A stretch of 64,000 nucleotides of DNA, from assembly GCF_000429485.1 (NCBI RefSeq), contig NZ_KE386907.1:257096-321095 (forward strand), read 5' to 3'. The notes beneath the pieces were generated by a model that was given only the letters and a program-made list of their open reading frames with translations, had not been told where the DNA came from and made no database searches. Source of the DNA: Aliagarivorans marinus DSM 23064 (GTDB lineage Bacteria; Pseudomonadota; Gammaproteobacteria; Enterobacterales; Celerinatantimonadaceae). The position numbers and the translations under genes are program-made. Of this stretch, positions 39,844 through 50,910 are shown piece by piece. How positions within the stretch are numbered: the first letter of the stretch is position 1; every line of letters begins with the position of its first letter.

Positions 39844-39868
39844 TCGCTCAACGCTAAGCATTGAGCGA
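39844..39868 (-). repeat. Hairpin after icd
   Basis: TCGCTCAA/TTGAGCGA, 8-bp perfect stem with a 9-nt loop, 12 bp after the icd stop. There is no T-run, so it is more likely a 3'-end stabilising stem than a full terminator. Confidence 0.6.
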
Positions 39869-39879
39869 TTCCAGAACAA

Positions 39880-41133
39880 TTACATGTTGCTGATAATGTC
39901 GCCAGCGAACTCTGAACAGCTACGCAAAGTGGCACCATCCATCAAACGTTCAAAGTCATAGGTCACGGTCTTCGCTTCGATAGCGCCTTCCATGCCTTTT
40001 TCAATCAGCTGGGCTGCTTCAGTCCAACCCATGTGTACTAGCATCATTTGAGCAGACAGGATAACCGAACCTGGGTTTACCTTGTCTTGGCCAGCATACT
40101 TAGGTGCAGTACCGTGGGTGGCTTCAAATAGCGCAACACCGTCGCCAATGTTGGCGCCCGGTGCGATACCGATACCACCAACTTGAGCTGCCAGCGCATC
40201 TGATACGTAGTCACCGTTTAGGTTCAAGGTGGCGATGACGTCGTACTCGGCTGGGCGCAACAGGATTTGCTGCAAGAATGCATCGGCAATCGAGTCTTTG
40301 ATGATGATCTCTTTGCCAGTGTTAGGGTTAGTCAGCTTGCACCATGGGCCGCCGTCCAGCAGCTCGGCACCGAACTCTTGTTGAGCCAGCTCGTAGCCCC
40401 AGTCTTTGAATGAACCTTCGGTGAACTTCATGATGTTGCCTTTGTGCACCAAGGTTAGCGAGTCGCGGTCGTTGGCAATCGCGTATTCAATAGCGGCACG
40501 TACCAAGCGTTGGGTACCGGCTTTAGACACTGGCTTAACGCCGATACCACACTCTTGTGGGAAGCGGATCTTGTTCACGCCCATTTCACTTTGCAGGAAG
40601 TCGATCACTTTATCGGCCTCAGGCGTACCCGCTTGCCACTCGATACCGGCGTAGATGTCTTCAGAGTTCTCACGGAAGATCACCATGTCAGTCAGCTCTG
40701 GCTGCTTCAGTGGGCTTGGTACACCATTGAAGTAGCGAACCGGGCGCAGACAGGTGTATAGGTCAAGCTCTTGACGCAGCGCAACGTTTAGCGAGCGAAT
40801 ACCACCGCCAACTGGGGTAGTCAGTGGGCCTTTAATGGACACACAGTAATCTTTTACAGCTTGCAGCGTCTCTTCTGGCAGCCAGGTGTCTTCGCCATAT
40901 ACTTGGGTCGATTTCTCACCCGCGTAGATCTCCATCCAGTGGATCTTGCGCTCAGCACCATAGGCTTTCTCTACTGCGGCATCGACCACTTTAAGCATGG
41001 CTGGTGACACGTCGGCACCGATGCCATCACCTTCGATGTAAGGGATGATTGGGTTGTTTGGCACGACCAACTTGCCTTGGTCATTGACGGTGATCTTAGC
41101 GCCACCATTGGGAACAACAAGTTTGCTTTCCAC
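39880..41133 (-). CDS. icd: Isocitrate dehydrogenase (NADP)
   Basis: A 417-residue TCA-cycle enzyme (E. coli 416) making 2-oxoglutarate. Motifs are [15 protein letters not shown], the phosphorylation and substrate loop [15 protein letters not shown] (Ser near residue 113), [14 protein letters not shown], the [17 protein letters not shown] metal site, and [20 protein letters not shown]. The start is GTG at 41131-41133 with TAGGAGA 6 nt upstream and MESKLVVP as in E. coli. It is divergent from rluE, a conserved arrangement. Confidence 0.97.
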   Translation of the reverse strand: MESKLVVPNGGAKITVNDQGKLVVPNNPIIPYIEGDGIGADVSPAMLKVVDAAVEKAYGAERKIHWMEIYAGEKSTQVYGEDTWLPEETLQAVKDYCVSIKGPLTTPVGGGIRSLNVALRQELDLYTCLRPVRYFNGVPSPLKQPELTDMVIFRENSEDIYAGIEWQAGTPEADKVIDFLQSEMGVNKIRFPQECGIGVKPVSKAGTQRLVRAAIEYAIANDRDSLTLVHKGNIMKFTEGSFKDWGYELAQQEFGAELLDGGPWCKLTNPNTGKEIIIKDSIADAFLQQILLRPAEYDVIATLNLNGDYVSDALAAQVGGIGIAPGANIGDGVALFEATHGTAPKYAGQDKVNPGSVILSAQMMLVHMGWTEAAQLIEKGMEGAIEAKTVTYDFERLMDGATLRSCSEFAGDIISNM

Positions 41134-41327
41134 AGCGTTCTCCTACGTCCTGTTATTGTTCAAATGCGCAACGATAATAAACCATTTAATAAAGTATTAA
41201 CATGCTTTTAGACTGGGCAGACCAATTGCCGATTCAAGCATCAATAGTTGGACTAGGCGCTTGAATAAACGCCCATCTTCAGCGCTTCTATGCTGTCTTG
41301 GGCAAGTAGATTTGCTATCATAGCGCG

Positions 41328-41960
41328 ATGAAAAACACTGTATCACCTAAGCCTCGTCCCGCCCGCGGACGCCGCCCTCAACGTGCTAACAAGCCACGCG
41401 TTTCTCCCGCCGAGCGCAAAGTTATATTGTTCAATAAACCCTTTGATGTGTTGTGTCAGTTTACCGATCAAGAGGGCCGTAGCACCCTTAAAGACTACAT
41501 CGACATACCGAATGTCTATGCAGCCGGGCGCCTAGATCGCGACAGCGAAGGCTTGCTGCTGTTAACCAACGACGGTCAGCTGCAACATCGTATGGCGAAC
41601 CCCAAGAAAAAGACCAGCAAAGAGTATTGGGTTCAAGTGGATGGCGCCCCCAATGACAGTGACCTAGATAAGCTTCGCAAGGGCGTTGAGCTTAAAGACG
41701 GCCCCACCCTTCCGGCTAAGGTCGAGATCATTCCCGAGCCTACGCTATGGCCACGCAATCCACCGGTGCGTTTTCGGGCGAACATCCCTACCACTTGGCT
41801 TAAAATCGTAATTAGTGAGGGCCGTAACCGACAGGTACGGCGGATGACCGCCGCCATCGGTTTTCCTACGCTGCGACTGGTGCGTTATCGCATCGGTAGC
41901 TACACCTTAGACGGTATCGAAACAGGGAAATATCAGGCGCTGCATCCGCCCAAGCCGTGA
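41328..41960 (+). CDS. rluE: 23S rRNA pseudouridine(2457) synthase RluE
   Basis: A 210-residue RsuA-family synthase without the N-terminal S4 domain. A basic N-terminal tail (about 1-30, Arg/Pro/Lys-rich) precedes [14 protein letters not shown], the catalytic-Asp motif [19 protein letters not shown] (Asp near residue 70), [10 protein letters not shown] and [21 protein letters not shown]. The genomic position divergent from icd matches E. coli. No RBS is seen before the ATG, so translation may be leaderless or start downstream. Confidence 0.92.
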   Translation: MKNTVSPKPRPARGRRPQRANKPRVSPAERKVILFNKPFDVLCQFTDQEGRSTLKDYIDIPNVYAAGRLDRDSEGLLLLTNDGQLQHRMANPKKKTSKEYWVQVDGAPNDSDLDKLRKGVELKDGPTLPAKVEIIPEPTLWPRNPPVRFRANIPTTWLKIVISEGRNRQVRRMTAAIGFPTLRLVRYRIGSYTLDGIETGKYQALHPPKP

Positions 41961-42041
41961 GCTGGAATTTCCCTTGCTCAGGCGCTGTTTAAGCGCAATT
42001 CTTTCTGTTAGAATGCCGCGAAATTTCAACCTAGGTATCCA

Positions 42042-43147
42042 ATGAACGCCAACAGCACCAAAAAAGTCATCGTCGGTATGTCCGGCGGCGTAGACTCTTC
42101 AGTATCTGCATATCTACTCCTTCAACAGGGCTATCAAGTTGAAGGTCTATTCATGAAAAACTGGGAAGAAGACGACAATGACGAGTACTGTGCTGCGGCG
42201 GAAGATTTGGCCGATGCGCAAGCCGTCTGTGACAAACTCGGGATCCACTTGCATACCATCAACTTTGCAGCAGAGTACTGGGACAACGTCTTTGAGCACT
42301 TCTTAGAAGAGTACAAAGCGGGTCGTACCCCGAACCCAGACATCATGTGTAACAAGGAAATCAAGTTTAAAGCCTTCCTTGAGTTTGCCGCTGAAGAGCT
42401 GCAAGCCGACTACATCGCTACCGGCCACTATGTGCAACGCCGCGAAGTCAATGGTCGCTGGGAGATGCTACGCGGTCTGGATAACAACAAAGACCAAAGC
42501 TACTTCCTCTACACCTTGGCAGAAAAGCACGTAGCGCAGACCCTGTTCCCGGTTGGCGGAATCGAAAAGCCTGAAGTGCGTCGCATCGCTGAAGAGCAAG
42601 GCTTAGTGACCGCCGACAAAAAAGACTCTACCGGTATCTGCTTCATCGGCGAGCGCAAGTTCACCGACTTCTTGGGCAAGTACCTACCAGCGCAACCTGG
42701 CAATATTGAAGACACCGACGGTAACGTGATGGGCCAACACCAGGGCTTGATGTACCACACCTTAGGTCAACGTAAAGGCTTGGGTATCGGCGGCACCAAA
42801 AGCGGTGACGGCGAAGCCTGGTACGTGGTCGACAAAGACGTTGAGCGCAACGTACTCATCGTAGGCCAAGGCCACAACCACCCTCGCCTTAAGTCGCAAT
42901 CGCTGATTGCCGCCCAGCTTCACTGGGTAAGCCGCGAGCCGATCACTGAAGAGCTACGCTGTAGCGTGAAGATCCGCTACCGCCAAACCGATGTTGCCTG
43001 CACCATTCAGCCCATCGATGACGACACCATTAAAGTGGTATTCGACGAGCCACAGATTGCGGTAACCCCTGGCCAATCGGCGGTATTCTATCTCGATGAC
43101 GTCTGCCTTGGTGGCGGTATTATCGAAGAGAAACACGGGATCACTGA

Positions 43148-43151
<4 letters not shown>
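42042..43151 (+). CDS. mnmA: tRNA 2-thiouridylase MnmA
   Basis: A 369-residue enzyme that thiolates U34 of tRNA Lys, Glu and Gln. PP-loop [15 protein letters not shown] (about 13-27), FMKNWEEDD, catalytic Cys in [12 protein letters not shown] (near 105) and the second Cys in [12 protein letters not shown] (near 205). The C-terminal barrel has [10 protein letters not shown]-like [13 protein letters not shown] and ends GGGIIEE. The stop overlaps the hflD start by 4 bp. The E. coli neighbour nudJ between rluE and mnmA is absent here. Confidence 0.97.
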
Positions 43152-45176
<2,025 letters not shown>

Positions 45177-45191
45177 ATTCTGCATACTAGT

Positions 45192-45219
45192 AAGGGCACG
45201 CATTGCGTGCCCTTTTTTA
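45192..45219 (+). terminator. Terminator of purB
   Basis: AAGGGCACGCA/TGCGTGCCCTT with loop T-centred, followed by six T; 15 bp after the stop. Confidence 0.9.
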
Positions 45220-45254
45220 TATCTATCAGTAACCTGCAAGGACACGGCGGTACA

Positions 45255-46214
45255 TTGGCAAGTCATTGGGATATGTTCGGCCTGACCGAGCATGCGAGTG
45301 CCGAGGCACTAAAAAAACGCTATAAACAGCTCAGTAGACAGTGCCACCCCGACAAGGGCGGCAGCGACGCCTTAATGGCGTTAGTTAATCATAGCTACGA
45401 GCAGATCCAGCAGGGAAAAGGCCACGAGACCGCCTTTTCAACCCTTGTATCCACCCAGGGGGCCCCCACCCACCTTGATGCAGCCAAGTTGCAAAAAGTG
45501 CAACGCCTGCTCGAACATGTACGCCAGTCCAACAGCAAGTTTAAACGCCAGATACGTGGCATTAAGTTGCTCGCGCTTAGCGCTGCAGCCGCAGGGCTGC
45601 TTCTGCTGTTGATCGTCGTTTTGCAACACAACGCCCAAAATGATGCCAAGCAACAACATGAAAATGAGATCGCCCAGTTAAAGCTGCAACTGGCTGACGG
45701 CCAAGACACCATCACCCGGCTGTTCGACAAAGCGGAGCTGCAGCGCGATCAGCATGAAACCCTCAGCGCGCAGCTGTGGCAGTCTCGCCAACGCAGTCGC
45801 TTACTTCAAGCGCGGCTGGCAGAAGTCTATAGCGAGTTGGAGCAAAACCAGGACATCATTCGCTCTGTCATCCTTCGCTCTCAACACGACGCCTTAAGCG
45901 GTGAACATCAACGCTATCTAAGCGCCCAAGCCATCGAGCCAAAGCCCGATCCTGTCGAGCCGGAACCGCCAGCCATGCTGCTCACGCCCACTGAGCCTGT
46001 GCCAACACAAGCAACAGCGGTTGAAGATGACCAGTCAGCGCCAGTGAGTAAACCGCCAGAATCACCACAGCTCCCGGCATCTCAACAAGAGGTAAGCCAG
46101 CAAGCAGAGCCCGAAACGGCTCCAGGTGCAGTGCCAGAAGAAGCGCAACAGGATATCGCGACACCTGCGGGTGAGCAGCAATCGACAGCCGACTCTGCAG
46201 ACAGCGAACAGTGA
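45255..46214 (+). CDS. Membrane-anchored J-domain protein
   Basis: A protein of about 319 residues. It has an N-terminal J-domain (WDMFGLTEHAS, KKRYKQLSRQCHPDKGG with HPD near residue 36), a positively charged linker, one transmembrane helix (LLALSAAAAGLLLLLIVVLQ, about 105-124), a coiled coil (about 130-215, Gln/Leu/Glu-rich) and an acidic Pro/Gln/Glu-rich tail. It probably recruits DnaK at the membrane; the client is unknown and it is not a standard DnaJ, CbpA or DjlA. The start is uncertain. A TTG at 45255 keeps the complete J-domain, while an ATG at 45273 would cut into helix I. Confidence 0.7.
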   Translation: MASHWDMFGLTEHASAEALKKRYKQLSRQCHPDKGGSDALMALVNHSYEQIQQGKGHETAFSTLVSTQGAPTHLDAAKLQKVQRLLEHVRQSNSKFKRQIRGIKLLALSAAAAGLLLLLIVVLQHNAQNDAKQQHENEIAQLKLQLADGQDTITRLFDKAELQRDQHETLSAQLWQSRQRSRLLQARLAEVYSELEQNQDIIRSVILRSQHDALSGEHQRYLSAQAIEPKPDPVEPEPPAMLLTPTEPVPTQATAVEDDQSAPVSKPPESPQLPASQQEVSQQAEPETAPGAVPEEAQQDIATPAGEQQSTADSADSEQ

Positions 46215-46279
46215 TCGAACAGCGCTATACTCACATACACTATTAAGAGTGATTCACTGCCAACAAGATAGGCGCGTAC

Positions 46280-46831
46280 ATGCAGCTACCTTTGTTCCCA
46301 CTGTCCATGCTGTTACTGCCCGGGGGACTCTCTAAGCTTCGGATATTTGAGCCACGCTACCAGCGGCTAGTCAGCTTGGCGACCTCATCAGGACAAGGCT
46401 TTATCCTTACGCCAGCCACCGATGATTACGAGTTAGGCGTGCGCTGCTACATCAATGACTTTGAACAGCTCGAAGACGGACTGCTCGGCATTGATATCTG
46501 CGCAGAGCAACGGGTAAACATCAACAACGTCTATCGCGACGATGATGGGCTCAACTTCGCTGAGTGTGAAATCGCCCCCGACTGGCAGTGGCAACAACAT
46601 AGTGCATCCGAACAGCTCTCCCGCCAGCTCGAAAACCTACTGGCACGACATCCTTGTTACGCCGATCACCCTGAAGCCAGACACTTAGATTCACCCGGCT
46701 GGAGTATCTGCCGCTGGCTCGAGTTGCTCCCTTTTAGCAACGAAGCACGCGCTCACATCCTCTCTGAAGACAACCCGGTCGTACTGGAGCACCTTGCAGA
46801 ACAATTGGCTGCTGCGATCACTCAAGCTTGA
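46280..46831 (+). CDS. LON N-terminal substrate-binding domain protein
   Basis: A 183-residue stand-alone LON-N (ASKHA-unrelated, PF02190-type) domain without the ATPase or protease parts. It shows the family N-terminus LPLFPLSMLLLPGG, LRIFEPRYQRLV, GVRCYINDFEQLEDGLLGI and a C-terminal helical part with L-D-S-P-G-W-S-I-C-R-W-L-E-L-L-P. Such proteins are widespread and their function is not settled. It lies 65 bp after the J-domain gene and may be co-transcribed. Confidence 0.8.
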   Translation: MQLPLFPLSMLLLPGGLSKLRIFEPRYQRLVSLATSSGQGFILTPATDDYELGVRCYINDFEQLEDGLLGIDICAEQRVNINNVYRDDDGLNFAECEIAPDWQWQQHSASEQLSRQLENLLARHPCYADHPEARHLDSPGWSICRWLELLPFSNEARAHILSEDNPVVLEHLAEQLAAAITQA

Positions 46832-47065
46832 CACCCTCAACACCACATCACCCTTCCATATAGATTATGTAAACTATTGATTGTAGTTAACTTTTATAAA
46901 TTTAAAGATGGCCTTATGGCGCTGAATGCTTATTATAGAGGGATGTCGCTGAAAAGGATTTTGGTTAGAAGCTTAGGATGTTGATACGTACCAGCGCGTC
47001 GTTCAACAACTAAAATTGTTAGGGCTTGCTAGTTAGGAGTCAGCAAGGACCCGCAAAGGTGAATA

Positions 47066-47290
47066 ATGAGATATAAAGCCAAGGCGAATGCGCCAATTAA
47101 TCACGCCTTACCGCTAGTGCAACACGCAACATCAGATGAAGGAACCCTTTGGAATATCGAGCAAGAGAAAGATCTTCTCTGTGTTGAGTTCACTTCCAAC
47201 TTAAGCATTGATCGTCTTCAGCAAGGTTTCGAGAACGCCGCCAAACTATTAGGCCTACGCGACCCGGTTCGCCTGTTCAAGATCCGCTAG
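47066..47290 (+). CDS. Unrecognised 74-residue protein
   Basis: I do not recognise a family. The sequence is soluble and mixed alpha/beta in character, with LWNIEQEKDLLCVEFTSN in the middle and FENAAKLLGLRDPVRLFKIR at the end. It has no signal peptide, no transmembrane segment and a single Cys. AAAGGTGA lies 4-7 nt before the ATG, and an intrinsic terminator follows 31 bp after the stop, which supports a real single-gene unit. It is preceded by 234 bp without genes, which includes a short stem CTTGCT/AGCAAG near 47025-47050. Confidence 0.6.
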   Translation: MRYKAKANAPINHALPLVQHATSDEGTLWNIEQEKDLLCVEFTSNLSIDRLQQGFENAAKLLGLRDPVRLFKIR

Positions 47291-47321
47291 ATCAACGCTT
47301 TACACATTCCAATTGCAAAAA

Positions 47322-47347
47322 GTAACCGCTTCGGCGGTTATTTTTTT
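47322..47347 (+). terminator. Terminator of the 74-aa gene
   Basis: TAACCGCC-type stem (TAACCGC/GCGGTTA, loop TTCG) followed by seven T. Confidence 0.85.
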
Positions 47348-47375
47348 ACCTGCGTTTTTTCAGGCTGGCAACGCT

Positions 47376-47539
47376 TAATACCAATCTAGATAAGTTAATG
47401 GTCAGATATTGCGCAGGGAAAATCATTGAGGACGAGAAGGCGCTTGCCGTAACTAGTGGACTAATTACTAAAGCGCTGACGCTGTCATCAATGATTTTAA
47501 CCAGCAAGAATGATCAGTTACTTATGTAGACTGGTATAA
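47376..47539. repeat. Palindromic intergenic element (MITE-like)
   Basis: About 164 bp forming one imperfect palindrome. The termini TTAATACCAATCTAGATAAGT and ACTTATGTAGACTGGTATAA are near-reverse complements. Nested inside are AAAATCATTGA and TCAATGATTTT (perfect 11-bp arms), and the centre is close to GTAACTAGT/ACTAATTAC. There is no coding frame. The full-length pairing suggests a non-autonomous mobile element or a large mRNA hairpin. Only one copy is in this window, so mobility is not proven. Confidence 0.65.
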
Positions 47540-47582
47540 CCTACTTGCTTATCGTCTGAAAGCAGTGACATGCCCCAGACAT

Positions 47583-47611
47583 AAAAAAACCCGTTGCAAG
47601 CAACGGGTTTT
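47583..47611 (-). terminator. Terminator of the tRNA-Ser pair
   Basis: AAAACCCGTTGC/GCAACGGGTTTTTTT on the minus strand with loop TT-centred; 7 bp downstream of the first tRNA's CCA end. Confidence 0.9.
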
Positions 47612-47617
47612 CTAGTA

Positions 47618-47710
47618 TGGCGGTGAAGGAGGGATTCGAACCCTCGATAGGGCTACAAACCCTATACTCCCTTAGCAGGGGAGCGCCTTCAGCCACTCGG
47701 CCACCTCACC
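47618..47710 (-). tRNA. tRNA-Ser (anticodon GCT)
   Basis: 93 nt including an encoded CCA. The acceptor GGTGAGG pairs with the 3' arm before G-CCA. The D-arm is GCCGAGTGGCTGAAGGC, the anticodon loop CTGCTAA gives GCT, and a long variable arm (TATAGGG...CCCTAT) is typical of class II tRNA-Ser. The T-arm is GAGGGTTCGAATCCCTC. It reads AGC/AGU codons. Confidence 0.97.
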
Positions 47711-47755
47711 GGCGCTAACTCAACTCTGCTCATCGCAGACTCAAGTTGCTAAACA

Positions 47756-47843
47756 TGGCGGTGACGGAGAGATTCGAACTCTCGATACGTTGCCGTATAC
47801 ACACTTTCCAGGCGTGCTCCTTCAGCCACTCGGACACGTCACC
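47756..47843 (-). tRNA. tRNA-Ser (anticodon GGA)
   Basis: 88 nt including CCA. The acceptor is GGTGACG, the D-arm GTCCGAGTGGCTGAAGGAGC, the anticodon loop CTGGAAA gives GGA, and the long variable arm is TATACGGCAACGTATCG-like. The T-arm is GAGAGTTCGAATCTCTC. It is first in a two-tRNA transcript with the GCT gene 45 bp downstream. Confidence 0.97.
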
Positions 47844-47978
47844 AATTTGTTTTAGAAGCACGCTCATGCCTCATCAACGAGGCGCTAGATTACGGATTCT
47901 CACTTACTCGGTCAACCACTTTTTCTATAAAACTCAACCGACTGCCGAGCTTTTCACCAAGTAGATGATTATTTAGCA

Positions 47979-48002
47979 AAAAGGCCCCAAATGGGGCCTT
48001 GG
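47979..48002 (-). terminator. Terminator of glk
   Basis: AAGGCCCCATTTGGGGCCTTTTT on the minus strand; 17 bp after the glk stop. Confidence 0.85.
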
Positions 48003-48018
48003 CTTGCGCGATAAGCGC

Positions 48019-48984
48019 TTAGATTCGATAGCCGTTGGCTTGACGCAAGTAGGCGGCTGCGCCCTGCAGACCTGGCTGTGACTCAGTGATAACAAACACT
48101 GGCACCTTATTCACAAAGGCCTTAAAGCGACCTTTGTCTTCGAAGCGCTTGATAAAGTCGCTAGCTTTAAAGAAGTCCATAAAGCGACCGATAATGCCAC
48201 CAGCGATATAGATACCGCCAAAGGTAGACAGGTTCAGCGCTAGGTTGCCGCCAAAGCTCCCCAATACGCGACAGAACACTTCCATCGTCTCACGACACAG
48301 CTCGCAACTTCCGTCTAAACCGCGCTCGGTGATATCAGCAGGTACAAAGTTCTCAGGGGTTTTCTGGTAAAAATCCGCCAAACCTTGGTAGATGTTCACC
48401 AAGCCCGGGCCTGACATCAGGCGCTCAGCAGAAACATGGCCCAAGCGGTTTTGCAGGAACTTAAGAATATGCATCTCTTTATCGTCGCTCGGCGCGAACT
48501 CAACGTGACCGCCCTCGCCCGGCAAACAGATAAACTCGCCTTGGTGTTTCACCAAGTGCGCCACGCCCAAACCAGTACCTGGTCCGTAAACCGCGATAGG
48601 TGCGTCTGGGTTAACTTCACCGCTCTTCACCTGTACCTTTTGGTCTTCGCCCAGCGTTGGGATAGACATGGCAATGCCAGTAAAGTCGTTGATTAAGTGA
48701 AGGTTATCTAGCTCTAGATCCGCTTTTACCTGCTTTTGTGAGAACGCCCAGCTGTGATTGGTCATCTCAATCCAATCTTTGTCCGTTGGGCATGCAATAG
48801 CGATACACGCTTGGGTAACTTGGGTTTCTTGAGAAGAAAGATAGGTTCGAATAACGTCAGTGATGGTTGGATAGTCGGCGCATAAGAACTTCTGAATATT
48901 ATCGATGTTGCCATCAGACAGATTGACCAACGCAAGACGAATATTTGTACCACCAACATCGGCGACCAAGCCGTACTCAGACAT
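48019..48984 (-). CDS. glk: Glucokinase
   Basis: A 321-residue kinase making glucose 6-phosphate, the same length as E. coli Glk. ATP-phosphate motif VADVGGTNIRLALV (about 7-20), LINDFTGIA with the catalytic Asp, GPGTGLGVA, PGEGGHVEFAP, and IYIAGGIIGR. AGAAGGAAAA RBS is strong. It is divergent from hexR across a shared region of 303 bp, which points to HexR control of entry into the Entner-Doudoroff/pentose phosphate routes. Confidence 0.96.
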   Translation of the reverse strand: MSEYGLVADVGGTNIRLALVNLSDGNIDNIQKFLCADYPTITDVIRTYLSSQETQVTQACIAIACPTDKDWIEMTNHSWAFSQKQVKADLELDNLHLINDFTGIAMSIPTLGEDQKVQVKSGEVNPDAPIAVYGPGTGLGVAHLVKHQGEFICLPGEGGHVEFAPSDDKEMHILKFLQNRLGHVSAERLMSGPGLVNIYQGLADFYQKTPENFVPADITERGLDGSCELCRETMEVFCRVLGSFGGNLALNLSTFGGIYIAGGIIGRFMDFFKASDFIKRFEDKGRFKAFVNKVPVFVITESQPGLQGAAAYLRQANGYRI

Positions 48985-49287
48985 GAGATTTTCCTTCTAG
49001 ATTTAGATGCAATTAAGCTGGTTTCTCTGCCTCTCGCAGGCAGGAAGTCCATTATCGTTGTAAGTAAATTCTATCGCTTTTGTTTGTAAGTTTCGTTAGA
49101 AAACTACCAATTCCTGATACTCTGTTTCAATAATTAGAGCTGGCTCATACAATCGAGAAAGTCACTAGTCTATGATTAGAGGGCAATCGACTAGAGGAGC
49201 GGGTTTTTCAGCGCGTCAGCCGCCACCTTGAAAAATAATTACATTTGACGCGTGTTTAAGGATGACCGCGCTAAAATTACGAAAATT
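48985..49287. promoter_or_regulatory. glk-hexR divergent regulatory region
   Basis: 303 bp with no gene. Two sequences partly match the HexR operator (TGTAATTNAATTACA type as I recall it): TGTAAGTAAATTCTA at 49058-49072 and TGAAAAATAATTACA at 49229-49243, each with one good half. They would fit HexR control of glk and autoregulation, but each is imperfect and AT-rich DNA gives such matches by chance. Confidence 0.35.
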
Positions 49288-50130
49288 ATGAATACATTAG
49301 AAAAAATCACGAAAAACCTCGACACCTTTAGTAAGTCGGAGCGTAAGGTTGCAGAAGTAATCATCGCGTCCCCTCAAACCGCTATCCACTCTAGCATCGC
49401 TGCATTAGCCAAATTGGCGGATGTGAGCGAGCCAACGGTTAACCGCTTCTGCCGTCGTCTGGATACGAAAGGTTTCCCCGACTTTAAACTACATTTGGCA
49501 CAAAGCCTCGCAAATGGCACTCCTTATGTGAATCGCCATGTTGATGAGGATGATGGCCCAGAGGCCTATACCTCAAAGATCTTTGAATCCTCCATGGCTT
49601 GTCTGGAAGCTGCTAAAAACAGCCTCGATCCACATGCGGTCAATCGAGCGGTAGATATCCTCACCCAAGCAAAGAAGATCTCCTTCTTTGGCCTCGGAGC
49701 GAGCGCATCCGTCGCGCAAGATGCGCTTAACAAATTCTTCCGTTTCAACGTTCCAGTCAGCAGCTTCAATGACGTGGTAATGATGCGCATGAGCTGCATC
49801 GTGTCCACCGAAGACGACGTTATCGTGTTGATTTCCCACACAGGCCGAACCAAGGCGATGGTCGATATCGCCAATTTGGCGCGCCAAAATGACTCAACCG
49901 TAATTGGCATCACCAAAAAAGAATCGCCACTGGCTGCCGAGTGTAGCTTGGTCCTGTCGATGGACGTGCCAGAAGACACCGATGTTTACATGCCAATGGC
50001 CTCGCGCATTGCTCAGATGTCACTAATTGACGTGTTGGCAACGGGCTTTACCCTGCGTCGCGGCGAGAAGTTCCGTGAGAACCTGCGTAAAGTAAAACAG
50101 AGCTTAAAAGACTCTCGTATCGAAAAATAA
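49288..50130 (+). CDS. hexR: Transcriptional regulator HexR (RpiR family)
   Basis: A 280-residue regulator of central carbon metabolism that senses 2-keto-3-deoxy-6-phosphogluconate. The N-terminal HTH_6 domain has FSKSERKVAEVIIASP, LAKLADVSEPTVNRFCRRLD and GFPDFKLHLAQSLANGTPYVNR. The C-terminal SIS domain has ISFFGLGASASVAQDA and VIVLISHTGRTKAMVDIA. The sequence is very close to what I recall of Shewanella HexR. The ATG at 49288 (MNTLEKI) was chosen although its RBS is weak; a GTG 36 bp upstream adds residues not in relatives. Confidence 0.95.
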   Translation: MNTLEKITKNLDTFSKSERKVAEVIIASPQTAIHSSIAALAKLADVSEPTVNRFCRRLDTKGFPDFKLHLAQSLANGTPYVNRHVDEDDGPEAYTSKIFESSMACLEAAKNSLDPHAVNRAVDILTQAKKISFFGLGASASVAQDALNKFFRFNVPVSSFNDVVMMRMSCIVSTEDDVIVLISHTGRTKAMVDIANLARQNDSTVIGITKKESPLAAECSLVLSMDVPEDTDVYMPMASRIAQMSLIDVLATGFTLRRGEKFRENLRKVKQSLKDSRIEK

Positions 50131-50163
50131 CACCGCCAGCGTGTTCATCTAGCCAGCCTTTGA

Positions 50164-50910
50164 CTATTCGGGGCTGGCGACTTCCCCGCCCAGGTAACGC
50201 GCTTTAAGCCTTTCGATGTAACCTTCTCGTTGTAGCTCTACAATCTTCCGATTCAAGCTCTCCAACAACGCTTGGTCTACATCCAGTGATGCGGCCAGAT
50301 AAAGTTGATTGCTGGCAACTGCATCCCCCACCAATAATGGCTCTATTTGCTGGTCTCGCTTCCAATACCATAAGGTCTCGTCGGTACCATTAAACCAGGC
50401 ATCGATTCGCCCCAGCGCCAGCATCGACGGCCCTTTACCGGGTAGGATCTCGACTAACTGCTGCTCTGAGAAGCCATTCGCCAATAGCAAATGGTATTGG
50501 GCGGTGCCAAAACCTACGCCGATACTCCTTAGCTCTGCGCGCGCTTGCTTATAGCTATCCACCCGAAGGCGTAACGAGGCAAAACTCCTCTCCAAGTCCA
50601 TCACGGGTGCAACCCAAGTAAAACGCTGCTCGCGCTCCGGTATTCGGGCGAGGGGAAGAATGAATGCATCGCGGCCCATACTTACTTCACGCTGGGCTCG
50701 CTTCCAAGGGATGAACTCGACGCGAGCGCTTATATCAAGGCGACGAAACGCTTCAAGTACTGCATCAAGCACGATGCCTCGCCCATAATCCGTTTCGGGA
50801 TGTTGCATGCTCAACGGGGGCGCTTCGACGCTGTATATCTTATAGTGATCCTGCGCGAAAATTGGCGTACTAAACACCAACGTTGCAATCACTAACACAA
50901 CAACACGCAC
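50164..50910 (-). CDS. Orphan periplasmic binding protein, SBP family 3
   Basis: A 248-residue precursor. The signal peptide is VVLVIATLVFSTPIFA with cleavage before QDHYK. The mature part has YSVEAPPLSM, GRGIVLDAVLEAF, EFIPWKRAQREV, a GVGFGTAQ strand and a D-A-W-F-N-G segment. It belongs to the branch often found alone in Shewanella and Vibrio, with no transporter genes beside it. The ligand and role are unknown. The start is GTG with GGAGGGTGA directly upstream. It converges with hexR, leaving 33 bp and no visible terminator. Confidence 0.82.
   Translation of the reverse strand: MRVVVLVIATLVFSTPIFAQDHYKIYSVEAPPLSMQHPETDYGRGIVLDAVLEAFRRLDISARVEFIPWKRAQREVSMGRDAFILPLARIPEREQRFTWVAPVMDLERSFASLRLRVDSYKQARAELRSIGVGFGTAQYHLLLANGFSEQQLVEILPGKGPSMLALGRIDAWFNGTDETLWYWKRDQQIEPLLVGDAVASNQLYLAASLDVDQALLESLNRKIVELQREGYIERLKARYLGGEVASPE

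Noticed and set aside
45207-45254. Extended N-terminus of the J-domain protein starting at GTG 45207
   Set aside because: That start lies inside the purB terminator and adds residues unlike any J-domain N-terminus.
46877-46900. TTGATT ... TATAAA as a promoter for the 74-aa gene
   Set aside because: The spacer is only 12 bp, too short for a sigma-70 promoter.
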